From Nitrospirota bacterium (lineage in GTDB: Bacteria > Nitrospirota > RBG-16-64-22 > JACRHK01): a stretch of DNA of 7,114 nucleotides. Below are positions 1 through 4,880 of the stretch, one piece after another. The notes under the pieces are model-generated. The model saw nothing but the letters and a program-made list of their open reading frames with translations, searched no databases and had not been told where the DNA came from. Both the position numbers and the translations under genes were made by a program. Location: positions 1 to 7,114 of the forward strand of contig JACRHK010000226.1 of NCBI GenBank assembly GCA_016217625.1, written 5' to 3'. The first letter of the stretch is position 1. Every line of letters starts with the position of its first letter.

Positions 1-78
1 AAGTTAAGGCTAAGGTTAAGGCTAAGGTTCAGATAACCCTTAGCCTCAACCTCAACCTTAACCTTTACCTTTACCTTT
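1..78. repeat. Hexamer-based inverted repeat
   Basis: The left side is built of GGTTAA/GGCTAA hexamers and the right side of AGCCTC/AACCTC/AACCTT/TACCTT hexamers, so the two halves face each other. Bases 15-29 pair with 35-50 around a five-base loop (CAGAT) with one bulged G. Pairing continues outward from 14/51 to about 1/64 with three mismatches. The left end may start before the window. It lies just past the stop of the minus-strand Mut7-C gene, so its hairpin could end that transcript, but there is no uniform T-tract, and a dispersed repeat is at least as likely. Confidence 0.75.
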
Positions 79-105
79 CCGGAAGCCCGCAGCCCGCTAT
101 CCCAA

Positions 106-612
106 CTATTCCAACAACCCCAACTTGCTGAGTCGGGCGCGGATGCGGCCGACGTGGGTGCCGCCCCAGAAGACCTTCCGGCAGCGGGGGCAGCGCGCAA
201 ACACCCGCTGGGTTTTCCAGACATAGGGGGGGACTTCGCCCCGCAGGGCGGCGCGAGGGGTTTCCACCAGGGGCGCATTACAGAGGGGACAGCGGCTCAG
301 GAAGGCAAGGGGACGCCGGATGCCGAAGACCCCGGCCACTTCCCGGAGTTGGGCGTCCGGGTCTTCCTCCCGGAGGAGGACCGCGTGGGGAACCGTCCGG
401 CGTCGGGCCAGGCGGCCGTCCCGCGTCAGGAGCACGCGCCCCTCCCTCCGGCAGAGGGCGATCAGGGCGTCGTCCTCAGCCTCCCGGTCGTAATACGTGT
501 CGAAGCCGAGGACCCGGAGCCAGCGGGCCAGCCGTCCCAACATGACATCTGCGGCGAACTTGCGCTCTCTTTCACTGCTGACTGCTGACTGCTGACTGCT
601 GACTGCTTTCAA
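106..612 (-). CDS. Mut7-C-type PIN RNase with zinc ribbon
   Basis: The 168-residue product resembles the Mut7-C RNase family (PF01927, formerly DUF82), a PIN-like nuclease domain followed by a zinc ribbon. The N-terminal block FAADVMLGRLARWLRVLGFD (residues 19-38) supplies the expected first acidic residue (Asp22). The block LLTRDGRL supplies another (Asp65). Cys108/Cys111 and Cys141/Cys144 form the two zinc knuckles, followed by FWGGTHVGRI near the C-terminus. Family knowledge suggests metal-dependent RNA cleavage; the substrate is unknown. The start is unusual. The only in-frame start upstream of the conserved Asp is a TTG at 612, and residues 3-13 are encoded by a heptad repeat. The ATG at 615-617 overlaps the stop of the upstream gene but meets a TGA after one codon. 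The internal ATG at 543 would remove the conserved Asp. It is probably co-transcribed with the DUF4388 gene, four bases upstream. Family call strong, exact N-terminus uncertain. Confidence 0.85.
   Translation of the reverse strand: MKAVSSQQSAVSSERERKFAADVMLGRLARWLRVLGFDTYYDREAEDDALIALCRREGRVLLTRDGRLARRRTVPHAVLLREEDPDAQLREVAGVFGIRRPLAFLSRCPLCNAPLVETPRAALRGEVPPYVWKTQRVFARCPRCRKVFWGGTHVGRIRARLSKLGLLE
574..607. repeat. Heptad tandem repeat, ACTGCTG type
   Basis: Nearly five perfect copies of ACTGCTG lie in the 5' end of the Mut7-C reading frame, where the minus strand encodes an AVSSQQS-type peptide. It differs at one position from the ACTCCTG unit at 2092-2120 and 5838-5851. Heptanucleotide arrays of this sort recall the STRR sequences described in heterocystous cyanobacteria; that is a similarity of form only. 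Confidence 0.9.
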
Positions 613-616
613 AACA

Positions 617-1252
617 TCAGCCGCTGAGCCCTTCGATGGAATCCCACACGCGTTTCATCTCGGGAGATTCGGTAGGCGGGGTCGGGGCGCCCGGGGGGGT
701 AGGAACGGAAGCCTGAAGCAGCCCGCAAGTCCGCAGCAGGTCGATGACCCCGAGCAGCTCCCGGGACGGCAGGGGGCTTTCGGCCGTAAGCTGGTGGATG
801 GTGCGCCCTTGGCGGGCTTTGGCGAGGACGGCCCGCTCCGCCTCCGTGAGCGGCAGGCGGCCGCTCACCAAGTCGCAGCGCGGCGTGGGGGCCAGCGGGG
901 CATCGGTGGGAGGGAGCCCCTTGGCGGGGTCCGTCTCCCCGGCGGGTCGGGCGTGCTTCTTGTAGCAGCGATAGATCGCTTCTTCCGGATAGAGGTCCAG
1001 CGTCGCGGGGATATTATCGGAGGGCAGGCCCTCGTACCAGCTGAATTCCCCCTCCAGACTCAGGATCTCCTCCAGGGCCTCCTCGTCCTTTTTCAGACGG
1101 AGGCGCGCGTGGAAGATGCGGTCACCACGGAAATAGACCTGCCCCACACTGTTGCCGCTCTTCACGAAGAGCGTCCCCGTCTTTCCGAGCCCGCCGACCT
1201 GCCGAAAGACGCCGCAGAGATCCCGGCCTTTGACTGTTCCTTGAAGGGCCAT
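617..1252 (-). CDS. DUF4388 domain protein
   Basis: The 211-residue protein begins MALQGTVKGRDLCGVFRQVG and continues with a TGTLFVKSG...GQVYFRGDRIFHARL block. This is the typical form of the DUF4388 domain (residues 1 to about 90), found at the N-terminus of PatA-like and gliding-associated regulators in many bacteria. A proline-rich linker (about 102-127) leads to a second small helical region (134-181, LTEAERAVLAKARQGRTIHQ and following). This looks like the winged-helix-like segment often paired with DUF4388. The tail to 211 is again Pro/Thr-rich. No receiver, GGDEF or membrane domain is present. A role in signalling or protein interaction is inferred from the family; no partner can be named. 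The ribosome binding site is weak, but the start matches the family's usual first residues. The stop TGA overlaps an ATG (TGATG) that leads nowhere, next to the Mut7-C start. Confidence 0.8.
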   Translation of the reverse strand: MALQGTVKGRDLCGVFRQVGGLGKTGTLFVKSGNSVGQVYFRGDRIFHARLRLKKDEEALEEILSLEGEFSWYEGLPSDNIPATLDLYPEEAIYRCYKKHARPAGETDPAKGLPPTDAPLAPTPRCDLVSGRLPLTEAERAVLAKARQGRTIHQLTAESPLPSRELLGVIDLLRTCGLLQASVPTPPGAPTPPTESPEMKRVWDSIEGLSG

Positions 1253-1274
1253 CCGTCGCGCTCACACGAAACAG

Positions 1275-1302
1275 GAAAGGGGTGGACCCGCCCACCCCTT
1301 TC
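1275..1302 (-). terminator. Hairpin, possible weak terminator
   Basis: An 11-bp perfect stem (1275-1285 with 1292-1302, GAAAGGGGTGG and its complement) encloses a six-base loop. It lies between the 45-residue peptide gene and the DUF4388 gene. On the minus strand it is followed by CTGTTTCG, a poor U-tract. It may terminate partially, or protect the 3' end of the small-gene message, rather than stop transcription fully. Confidence 0.5.
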
Positions 1303-1343
1303 GTAAACCCTCTTCCAATCCTGCTCGTCTCTTCTGGAAGCCG

Positions 1344-1481
1344 TTATTTGCTAATCGATATCTCCGCTGCGGTCTTGGAGGCATGGGATTGTTTCTCCTG
1401 ATCAGTCAACCATCCCAAGAAAAGGCTGAGACCAATCGCGCCGACTAAAAAGAACGCCGCTAGAATGAGGACCTGTTTCAT
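1344..1481 (-). CDS. Small membrane peptide, 45 aa, hypothetical
   Basis: The 45-residue product has one hydrophobic segment (residues 4-25, VLILAAFFLVGAIGLSLFLG) and a short polar tail rich in Lys, Ser and Ala. It is a single-pass inner-membrane peptide, or less likely an uncleaved signal sequence. The ATG at 1481 is chosen because AAAGGAGGG lies five bases upstream (1487-1495) and a good promoter sits at 1542-1570. A longer in-frame reading back to 1646 would run through that promoter into the SRPBCC gene and adds low-complexity sequence. No family is recognised. It is the first gene of its transcription unit, ahead of a hairpin and the DUF4388 gene. Confidence 0.7.
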   Translation of the reverse strand: MKQVLILAAFFLVGAIGLSLFLGWLTDQEKQSHASKTAAEISISK

Positions 1482-1518
1482 TCTCTCCCTCCTTTCCCCA
1501 CAAGGTCCCGCGCGGAGC

Positions 1519-1538
1519 GTCCGCACGGACAAGTTGTC
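1519..1538. promoter_or_regulatory. Overlapping short palindromes at the start point
   Basis: GTCCGCACGGAC (1519-1530, 5-bp arms) and GACAAGTTGTC (1528-1538, 5-bp arms) are perfect inverted repeats that share three bases. They lie just downstream of the -10 box at 1542-1547, where transcription should begin. They could be an operator or fold the start of the leader RNA. Short palindromes are common in GC-rich DNA, so function is speculative. Confidence 0.35.
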
Positions 1539-1541
1539 GCT

Positions 1542-1570
1542 AGAATAATCTAAACCCCTGGAGATGTCAA
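1542..1570 (-). promoter_or_regulatory. Sigma70-like promoter for the 45-aa gene
   Basis: On the minus strand a perfect TTGACA (1565-1570) is followed after exactly 17 bases by TATTCT (1542-1547, four of six consensus positions). It lies in the gap after the SRPBCC stop and gives a leader of about 54 nt before the 45-residue peptide. It makes the 45-aa/DUF4388/Mut7-C group a separate transcription unit. Confidence 0.75.
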
Positions 1571-1584
1571 GCAAAATCTGAAGA

Positions 1585-2247
1585 CTACCAGGCGCCGGCC
1601 AGGACAAAGGCCAGGACAATGCCGAGGAAGATGACGAACTCCGCAATGGTGATCTTGATGACGAGGATAGAGACCTTCCGCTGGGAGGGGGACATGGGGA
1701 TCCAGTAGCGATCCATGATCCAGCGAAAGGCTCGCGTCCACAGCGTGGACCGCTCGTGCAGGCGGAGGTATTCCCGGAGGGAACGGAGCCAGAAGATCAG
1801 CTCCGCCTCGCCCCGTCGGTGCGCCGCCTCATCCTCTTGCGGGCTCTCCAACTCCTCTTCCTGGACGATCCGGACGCCCCCGGTCTCTTCCTTCAAAGAG
1901 AAGGTGATCTGGCGCCGCGCGCCCCCGGCAACAGCCCACCGGATCCGCTCCGGTGAAACCGCCTCTTCCAGCGTGAACTTCAGCGTCTCCTGGCGCCCGT
2001 CCCGATAGTGTTCGACCTCTACCTCCACGACCCCCGCAAATCCCCTCTCACCCCCCTTTGCCAAAGGGGGGAATGGGGGGATTTTCCCAACTTCTGACTC
2101 CTGACTCCTGACTCCTGACTGGATTACCCGATACGCCTTCACCTCCCAATACGGAGAGAGGCGGACCACCTTTTCCCAATCCAGAAGGAACCGGTAGGCC
2201 GCTTCCGGCGAGACCTTCACGGTGATTTCCCCTCGAACCGTCGGCAT
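1585..2247 (-). CDS. Membrane-anchored SRPBCC-fold protein
   Basis: The 220-residue protein begins with a strand-helix pattern typical of SRPBCC/polyketide-cyclase-like domains (residues 3-41: ITVKVSPEAAYRFLLDWEKV). It resumes with the strands VVEVEVEHYRDGRQETLKFT and RIRWAVAGGARRQITFSLKE, and a long C-terminal helix (about 138-165). The last 30 residues (191-220) form a transmembrane segment at the extreme C-terminus, so the domain should be tethered to the membrane. The fold binds hydrophobic ligands in many families, but no ligand or reaction can be assigned. Residues 43-70 look foreign: they are encoded by a heptad array and a GC-rich palindrome, read in frame between two predicted strands. 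The start lies one base after the Usp stop, with no ribosome binding site of its own, which suggests coupled translation. Confidence 0.75.
   Translation of the reverse strand: MPTVRGEITVKVSPEAAYRFLLDWEKVVRLSPYWEVKAYRVIQSGVRSQESEVGKIPPFPPLAKGGERGFAGVVEVEVEHYRDGRQETLKFTLEEAVSPERIRWAVAGGARRQITFSLKEETGGVRIVQEEELESPQEDEAAHRRGEAELIFWLRSLREYLRLHERSTLWTRAFRWIMDRYWIPMSPSQRKVSILVIKITIAEFVIFLGIVLAFVLAGAW
2038..2085. repeat. GC-rich palindromic repeat inside the SRPBCC gene
   Basis: The inner arms CCCCCCTTT (2051-2059) and AAAGGGGGG (2063-2071) pair around a 3-base loop. The outer arms AAATCCCC (2038-2045) and GGGGATTT (2077-2084) extend the cruciform. On the minus strand it encodes KIPPFPPLAKGGERGFAG, a peptide type that recurs in unrelated proteins of many bacterial genomes because this palindrome is a dispersed element. 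No transposase is present. Confidence 0.8.
2092..2120. repeat. Heptad tandem repeat, ACTCCTG type
   Basis: Three perfect ACTCCTG units (2097-2117) are flanked by partial copies. The array adjoins the palindrome at 2038-2085 and reads in frame as SGVRSQESEV in the SRPBCC protein. The unit is the same as in the bc-operon spacer at 5838-5851. Confidence 0.9.
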
Positions 2248-2248
2248 G

Positions 2249-2698
2249 TCAGGGGACGATGCAGAGGGGGCAGGGTACGGCCTTCAGGAGCTTCTTGAGG
2301 GGGATCCGCGCCCTGTACTCTTCCGACCGTCGGGACGCGGGGGCGCCGAGGACGATGAGGTCCGCGCCAAGGCGCGCCGCCTCCCGCGGGATGACCTCCT
2401 CCGGCAACCCGACGACGACGGAGGTCTCCGCCGGGACCTGCTCCGCCGCCGCCCGGGCGGCAAACCGCTCCAGGACCTCCGTGGCCCGCTTGTGGATCTC
2501 CCCCTCGGCATGGCGGTAAAAGGCCATCCGGACATGAGAGGCGTTCAGCCAATCGAGCCCCACCAGGCTGCCCCATCCCTTGTGGATGACGTAGAGGGCG
2601 TGGAGGCGGGCCCCCGTCAGCCGGGCGAGCCGAAACGCATGCGCCTCGGCCCGGAGCGCCCCCTCCGTGCCGTGCGTGGCGACAAGGATCTGTTTCAT
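2249..2698 (-). CDS. Universal stress protein, UspA family
   Basis: This 149-residue single Usp domain matches the family length. It has the N-terminal strand MKQILVATHGTEGALRAEAH, the middle helix after HAEGEIHKRATEVLERFA, and the C-terminal strands GADLIVLGAPAS and AVPCPLCIVP. Usp proteins are cytoplasmic, usually dimeric and respond to stress or energy state. The ATP-binding signature G-x2-G-x9-G-S/T is not seen: after LGAP (117-120) the sequence runs ASRRSEEYRARIPLKKLL without the glycines. It is therefore probably a non-nucleotide-binding or otherwise altered member. The start at 2698 has GAGGGG (2703-2708) four bases upstream. The gene begins only 13 bases after the T-tract of a strong terminator, and no promoter fits between, so expression may depend on read-through. 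It ends one base before the SRPBCC start. Confidence 0.9.
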   Translation of the reverse strand: MKQILVATHGTEGALRAEAHAFRLARLTGARLHALYVIHKGWGSLVGLDWLNASHVRMAFYRHAEGEIHKRATEVLERFAARAAAEQVPAETSVVVGLPEEVIPREAARLGADLIVLGAPASRRSEEYRARIPLKKLLKAVPCPLCIVP

Positions 2699-2711
2699 GC
2701 GTCCCCTCTAC

Positions 2712-2748
2712 AAAAAACGGGGAGCCCCGATGGCCATCGGGGCTCCCC
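2712..2748 (-). terminator. Intrinsic terminator ahead of usp
   Basis: A perfect 15-bp palindrome (2719-2733 with 2734-2748; arm GGGGAGCCCCGATGG), probably with a small loop in RNA, is followed on the minus strand by CG and six T (2712-2717). It lies 22 bases past the stop of the 50-residue membrane protein. It should end the exporter transcript or act as an attenuator for the usp-SRPBCC pair. Confidence 0.85.
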
Positions 2749-2770
2749 CAGCTTCCCCTTCCCGTGATCG

Positions 2771-2923
2771 CTACTTCACCAGGAAGATGATCACGAGGAA
2801 GGCCAGGATGAACGAGATGACGAGCGCCGTCAGGTCCTCCCTCCGCTCGGAGGCAAAGACGCTGAGGGCCCGCTCTTCCATCGCTTTGATCTCTTCCGCA
2901 GTGGCTCTTCTCTCTTCCGCCAT
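2771..2923 (-). CDS. Small tail-anchored membrane protein, 50 aa
   Basis: The 50-residue product starts MAEERRATAEEIKAMEERAL, a charged helical segment. It ends with one transmembrane helix (residues 31-49, LTALVISFILAFLVIIFLV) and a final lysine. AGGAGGGG (2927-2934), three bases before the ATG, overlaps the exporter stop codon. The gene begins nine bases after the exporter and is followed by a strong terminator, so the two form a tight pair. The layout suggests an accessory subunit or regulator of the exporter, but that is inference from position. No family is recognised. Confidence 0.75.
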   Translation of the reverse strand: MAEERRATAEEIKAMEERALSVFASERREDLTALVISFILAFLVIIFLVK

Positions 2924-2932
2924 GATCCCCTC

Positions 2933-4507
2933 CTATAGCTCTTTGATGAACCAGAGGACAACGAAGAACGACAGGACCGCCTTCGCCACGCCCGCGATGA
3001 CGCCAATCACGGCCGCCTTGCCGCCCGCCTGGCGCATCGTCTCCCACGTGATCTGCATCCCCAGGCCGATGAGGCCATAGGCGAAGAACCAGACCATGTA
3101 CTCCCGCATTGTCTTCAGCGGCTTGGGTGTAGCCTGGACGATCTTGTCGGCATGTTTGAGGATCTTCTTGGTATCCTTATCGGCGAAGTCCTGAGCCTTT
3201 TCAACCCGGTCCACCTGCGCCGTCGAGGTAATCTGCTTGTTGGCGACCAAGTCCTCCAGGGCCTTCTGGACCTCCGGGATCGCCACATTCTTGGAGTCCA
3301 CCAGCGCCTGGACCTTGGCCAAATCCTCCGGCTTGAGCTGCTTCTTCGCGTCCGGCTTGAAGTTATACGTGTGCTTCCCGTGGAGCTGATACCCCGTGGG
3401 CGTGAAGACGCCCGTCGTGCTGAAGGCGAACATGAGGATGAACCCCAGGACGAAGATGGGGAACTTATCCACCAGGACCTTCCCGATGGAGACCTCCGTC
3501 TTCATCTCCTCCTCCTCCTCCCCCTTGGCGTACCAGACGGCCAGGAGGATGACGATGATCGGCAGGAAGAGGATCCGGGTGATGTTGAAGATCTCGGCGA
3601 CCTTCAAGGTCTCGATCGTCTTGGGATCGAAGATCAGGGCCGCCGCCGCCACCTGGGCGGAGTTCAGGATCCCCGTGCCGGCCCAGGCGCCGAACTGGAG
3701 CTCGTTCATGCCGGCCATCTTCCCGACCGTCGGGAAGGTGAAGAGGCCGACGACGCCGATGAGGAGCACCATCCCGATCGAGTAGGCCATGTCGATCCCT
3801 CGGGCTTTGACGACCGGCGCCGCCGCTACGGCCGCCGACACGCCGCAGACGCCGAGGCCGGAAGAGAGGACGCCCGTAAGCGACCGGGCCGCACCCATGA
3901 TCGTCCCCATCCACAGGACGAGGAGGACCGTCCCTATCACGAAGAAGGCGATCATGATGAGGCTGATCTTCCCCATGTACTTGAGCTCGGTGAGGGAGTA
4001 CATCGCCCCCAGCGTGATGACTCCCATCTTCAGGACCAGACGGGCCGTTTTCACGCCGGGTTTCATCCAGTCGGCGATGCCGATGGTGTTGACCCAGATG
4101 ATCCCCAGGAGAATCCCCAGGAAGATGTAGTTGAGCCCGAACATGGCGGCGAAGTCAAAGGTGAGCGTCGCCTTCGCTGCATGCCCCCAGACCTTGAAGA
4201 GCGGCTCCAGGTAATAGCGGGTTGCCAAACCGAGGAGGATGATCGTCCCCACCCCGGCCACCGTGGAGCGGACAATCTGGTCAAACGCGGCCCTGCCGGG
4301 AGGACTGGCAAGGTTCCAGAGACCGAAAACGAGCCCTACGATCCCCGCATACAGGGCCACCACGTACTGGTCATCGATATGCTTGGTCTGACCCAACCAC
4401 TCGACGCCGCCGCTCAGGATTCCCGTATGCTTGAGGATGATCGCATACCCGATGAGAATCAAGGCGACAATCAATGCAGCCGGAGAACGTTCTTGACCGT
4501 TACTCAT
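2933..4507 (-). CDS. YeiH-type putative sulfate exporter family protein
   Basis: The 524-residue multi-pass membrane protein belongs to the PF03601 (YeiH, 'putative sulfate exporter') family. The hallmark segments are GLGVCGVSAAVAAAPVV (219-233 region), FTFPTVGKMAGM and GAWAGTGILNSAQVAAAA (273-290). The last aligns with the family's GT-I-H-D-x-x-QV block, but His-Asp is replaced by Leu-Asn. Hydrophobic segments lie near 10-30, 48-66, 83-97, 118-145, 155-171, 181-205, 240-260, 308-325, 349-367, 469-487 and 497-520. The protein is longer than the roughly 350 residues usual for the family. Much of the excess is a charged, Lys/Asp-rich hydrophilic region at about 370-466, between the last membrane spans. 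A Glu run (330-334) marks a loop. Substrate is not proven for the family. ATG 4507 is chosen because AAGGAGG (4514-4520) precedes it and the membrane region starts soon after; extension to TTG 4633 adds non-family sequence. Confidence 0.85.
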   Translation of the reverse strand: MSNGQERSPAALIVALILIGYAIILKHTGILSGGVEWLGQTKHIDDQYVVALYAGIVGLVFGLWNLASPPGRAAFDQIVRSTVAGVGTIILLGLATRYYLEPLFKVWGHAAKATLTFDFAAMFGLNYIFLGILLGIIWVNTIGIADWMKPGVKTARLVLKMGVITLGAMYSLTELKYMGKISLIMIAFFVIGTVLLVLWMGTIMGAARSLTGVLSSGLGVCGVSAAVAAAPVVKARGIDMAYSIGMVLLIGVVGLFTFPTVGKMAGMNELQFGAWAGTGILNSAQVAAAALIFDPKTIETLKVAEIFNITRILFLPIIVILLAVWYAKGEEEEEMKTEVSIGKVLVDKFPIFVLGFILMFAFSTTGVFTPTGYQLHGKHTYNFKPDAKKQLKPEDLAKVQALVDSKNVAIPEVQKALEDLVANKQITSTAQVDRVEKAQDFADKDTKKILKHADKIVQATPKPLKTMREYMVWFFAYGLIGLGMQITWETMRQAGGKAAVIGVIAGVAKAVLSFFVVLWFIKEL

Positions 4508-4619
4508 AGCCCCCCTCCTTCTTGAAGGTGCGCTAAAGGAACCATCCATGGCGCGATGCCAAAGACGTACCCACCCTCTTCCTTTTCGTCGTGTCTGAAG
4601 CGAATGTTTCTCCCCCGCT

Positions 4620-4630
4620 TCACCTCCTTT
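4620..4630 (-). promoter_or_regulatory. Orphan Shine-Dalgarno sequence in exporter leader
   Basis: On the minus strand AAAGGAGGTGA matches the anti-Shine-Dalgarno end of 16S rRNA over its whole length. It lies about 110 bases before the exporter start, with no ATG at a usable distance. A frame opening at the overlapping GTG (4623) runs 39 codons and ends in a TGA that overlaps the exporter ATG (ATGA, 4504-4507). A leader peptide, a ribosome standby site or chance are all possible. Confidence 0.4.
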
Positions 4631-4658
4631 CAATCGCTACGAACCACAGTCGTCCATT

Positions 4659-4678
4659 CCAGCGTGAGCCAGCGTCAG
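4659..4678. repeat. Tandem 10-bp direct repeat at exporter start point
   Basis: CCAGCGTGAG is followed immediately by CCAGCGTCAG (nine of ten identical). A 10-bp period places both copies on the same face of the helix. It overlaps the expected transcription start of the exporter promoter, as an operator might. Confidence 0.5.
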
Positions 4679-4679
4679 T

Positions 4680-4708
4680 AGCATAAGGAAACCCTACGAA
4701 ATTGTCAA
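4680..4708 (-). promoter_or_regulatory. Sigma70-like promoter for the exporter operon
   Basis: On the minus strand a perfect TTGACA (4703-4708) is followed after 17 bases by TATGCT (4680-4685, four of six consensus positions). Transcription would start near 4673, giving a leader of about 165 nt before the exporter ATG. The promoter is divergent from the one at 4789-4817, with about 80 bp between the two -35 boxes. Confidence 0.75.
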
Positions 4709-4788
4709 GCATGTAATCACTTTTGAATAGGGAGCGGTTACGGCGCGCCATTCCCGATCGCCCGGCCCCATCCCCAGGAAAAAACCCG

Positions 4789-4817
4789 TTGACAGACTCC
4801 AATTGTGAGGCTAAAAT
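4789..4817 (+). promoter_or_regulatory. Near-consensus promoter for the bc-complex operon
   Basis: A perfect TTGACA (4789-4794), a 17-base spacer and TAAAAT (4812-4817, five of six consensus positions) form the strongest promoter in the window. It lies about 60 bases upstream of the Rieske gene. Confidence 0.85.
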
Positions 4818-4843
4818 TATTCGGTTATTAGCATAATCGAATA
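4818..4843. promoter_or_regulatory. Palindrome over the start point, possible operator
   Basis: The 11-base arms TATTCGGTTAT (4818-4828) and ATAATCGAATA (4833-4843) are complementary except for one G:T pair, around a four-base spacer TAGC. The site begins directly after the -10 box and covers the expected start point. A dimeric repressor bound there would block initiation. It could also be a leader hairpin, since the mismatch is a wobble pair in RNA. Confidence 0.6.
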
Positions 4844-4880
4844 CCCTTCATTCTTTAGTGGCTGAAGAAAGGAGCCCTAC

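Noticed and set aside
1..78. Telomere-like repeat
   Set aside because: The hexamers vary and face each other, and bacterial genes follow at once. It is a hairpin repeat, not a chromosome end.
154..1306. Plus-strand frames opposite the Mut7-C and DUF4388 genes (154-588, 744-965, 794-1306)
   Set aside because: The minus-strand products show clear family motifs; the opposite frames show none.
1482..1646. Extension of the 45-residue peptide to 100 residues
   Set aside because: It would run through a strong promoter and into the SRPBCC gene; the added part is low complexity.
2217..3047. 276-codon minus-strand frame spanning usp and the small gene
   Set aside because: It crosses the terminator and three well-supported genes in another frame, with a Gly/Arg/Pro-rich product.
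3152..4525. 457-codon open frame on the + strand
   Set aside because: It lies opposite the exporter gene, is very rich in Asp, Glu, Arg and Leu, and has no recognisable domain. It is a by-product of GC-rich codon use.
4508..4633. N-terminal extension of the exporter to TTG 4633
   Set aside because: The added 42 residues do not resemble the family, and a good ribosome site stands before ATG 4507.
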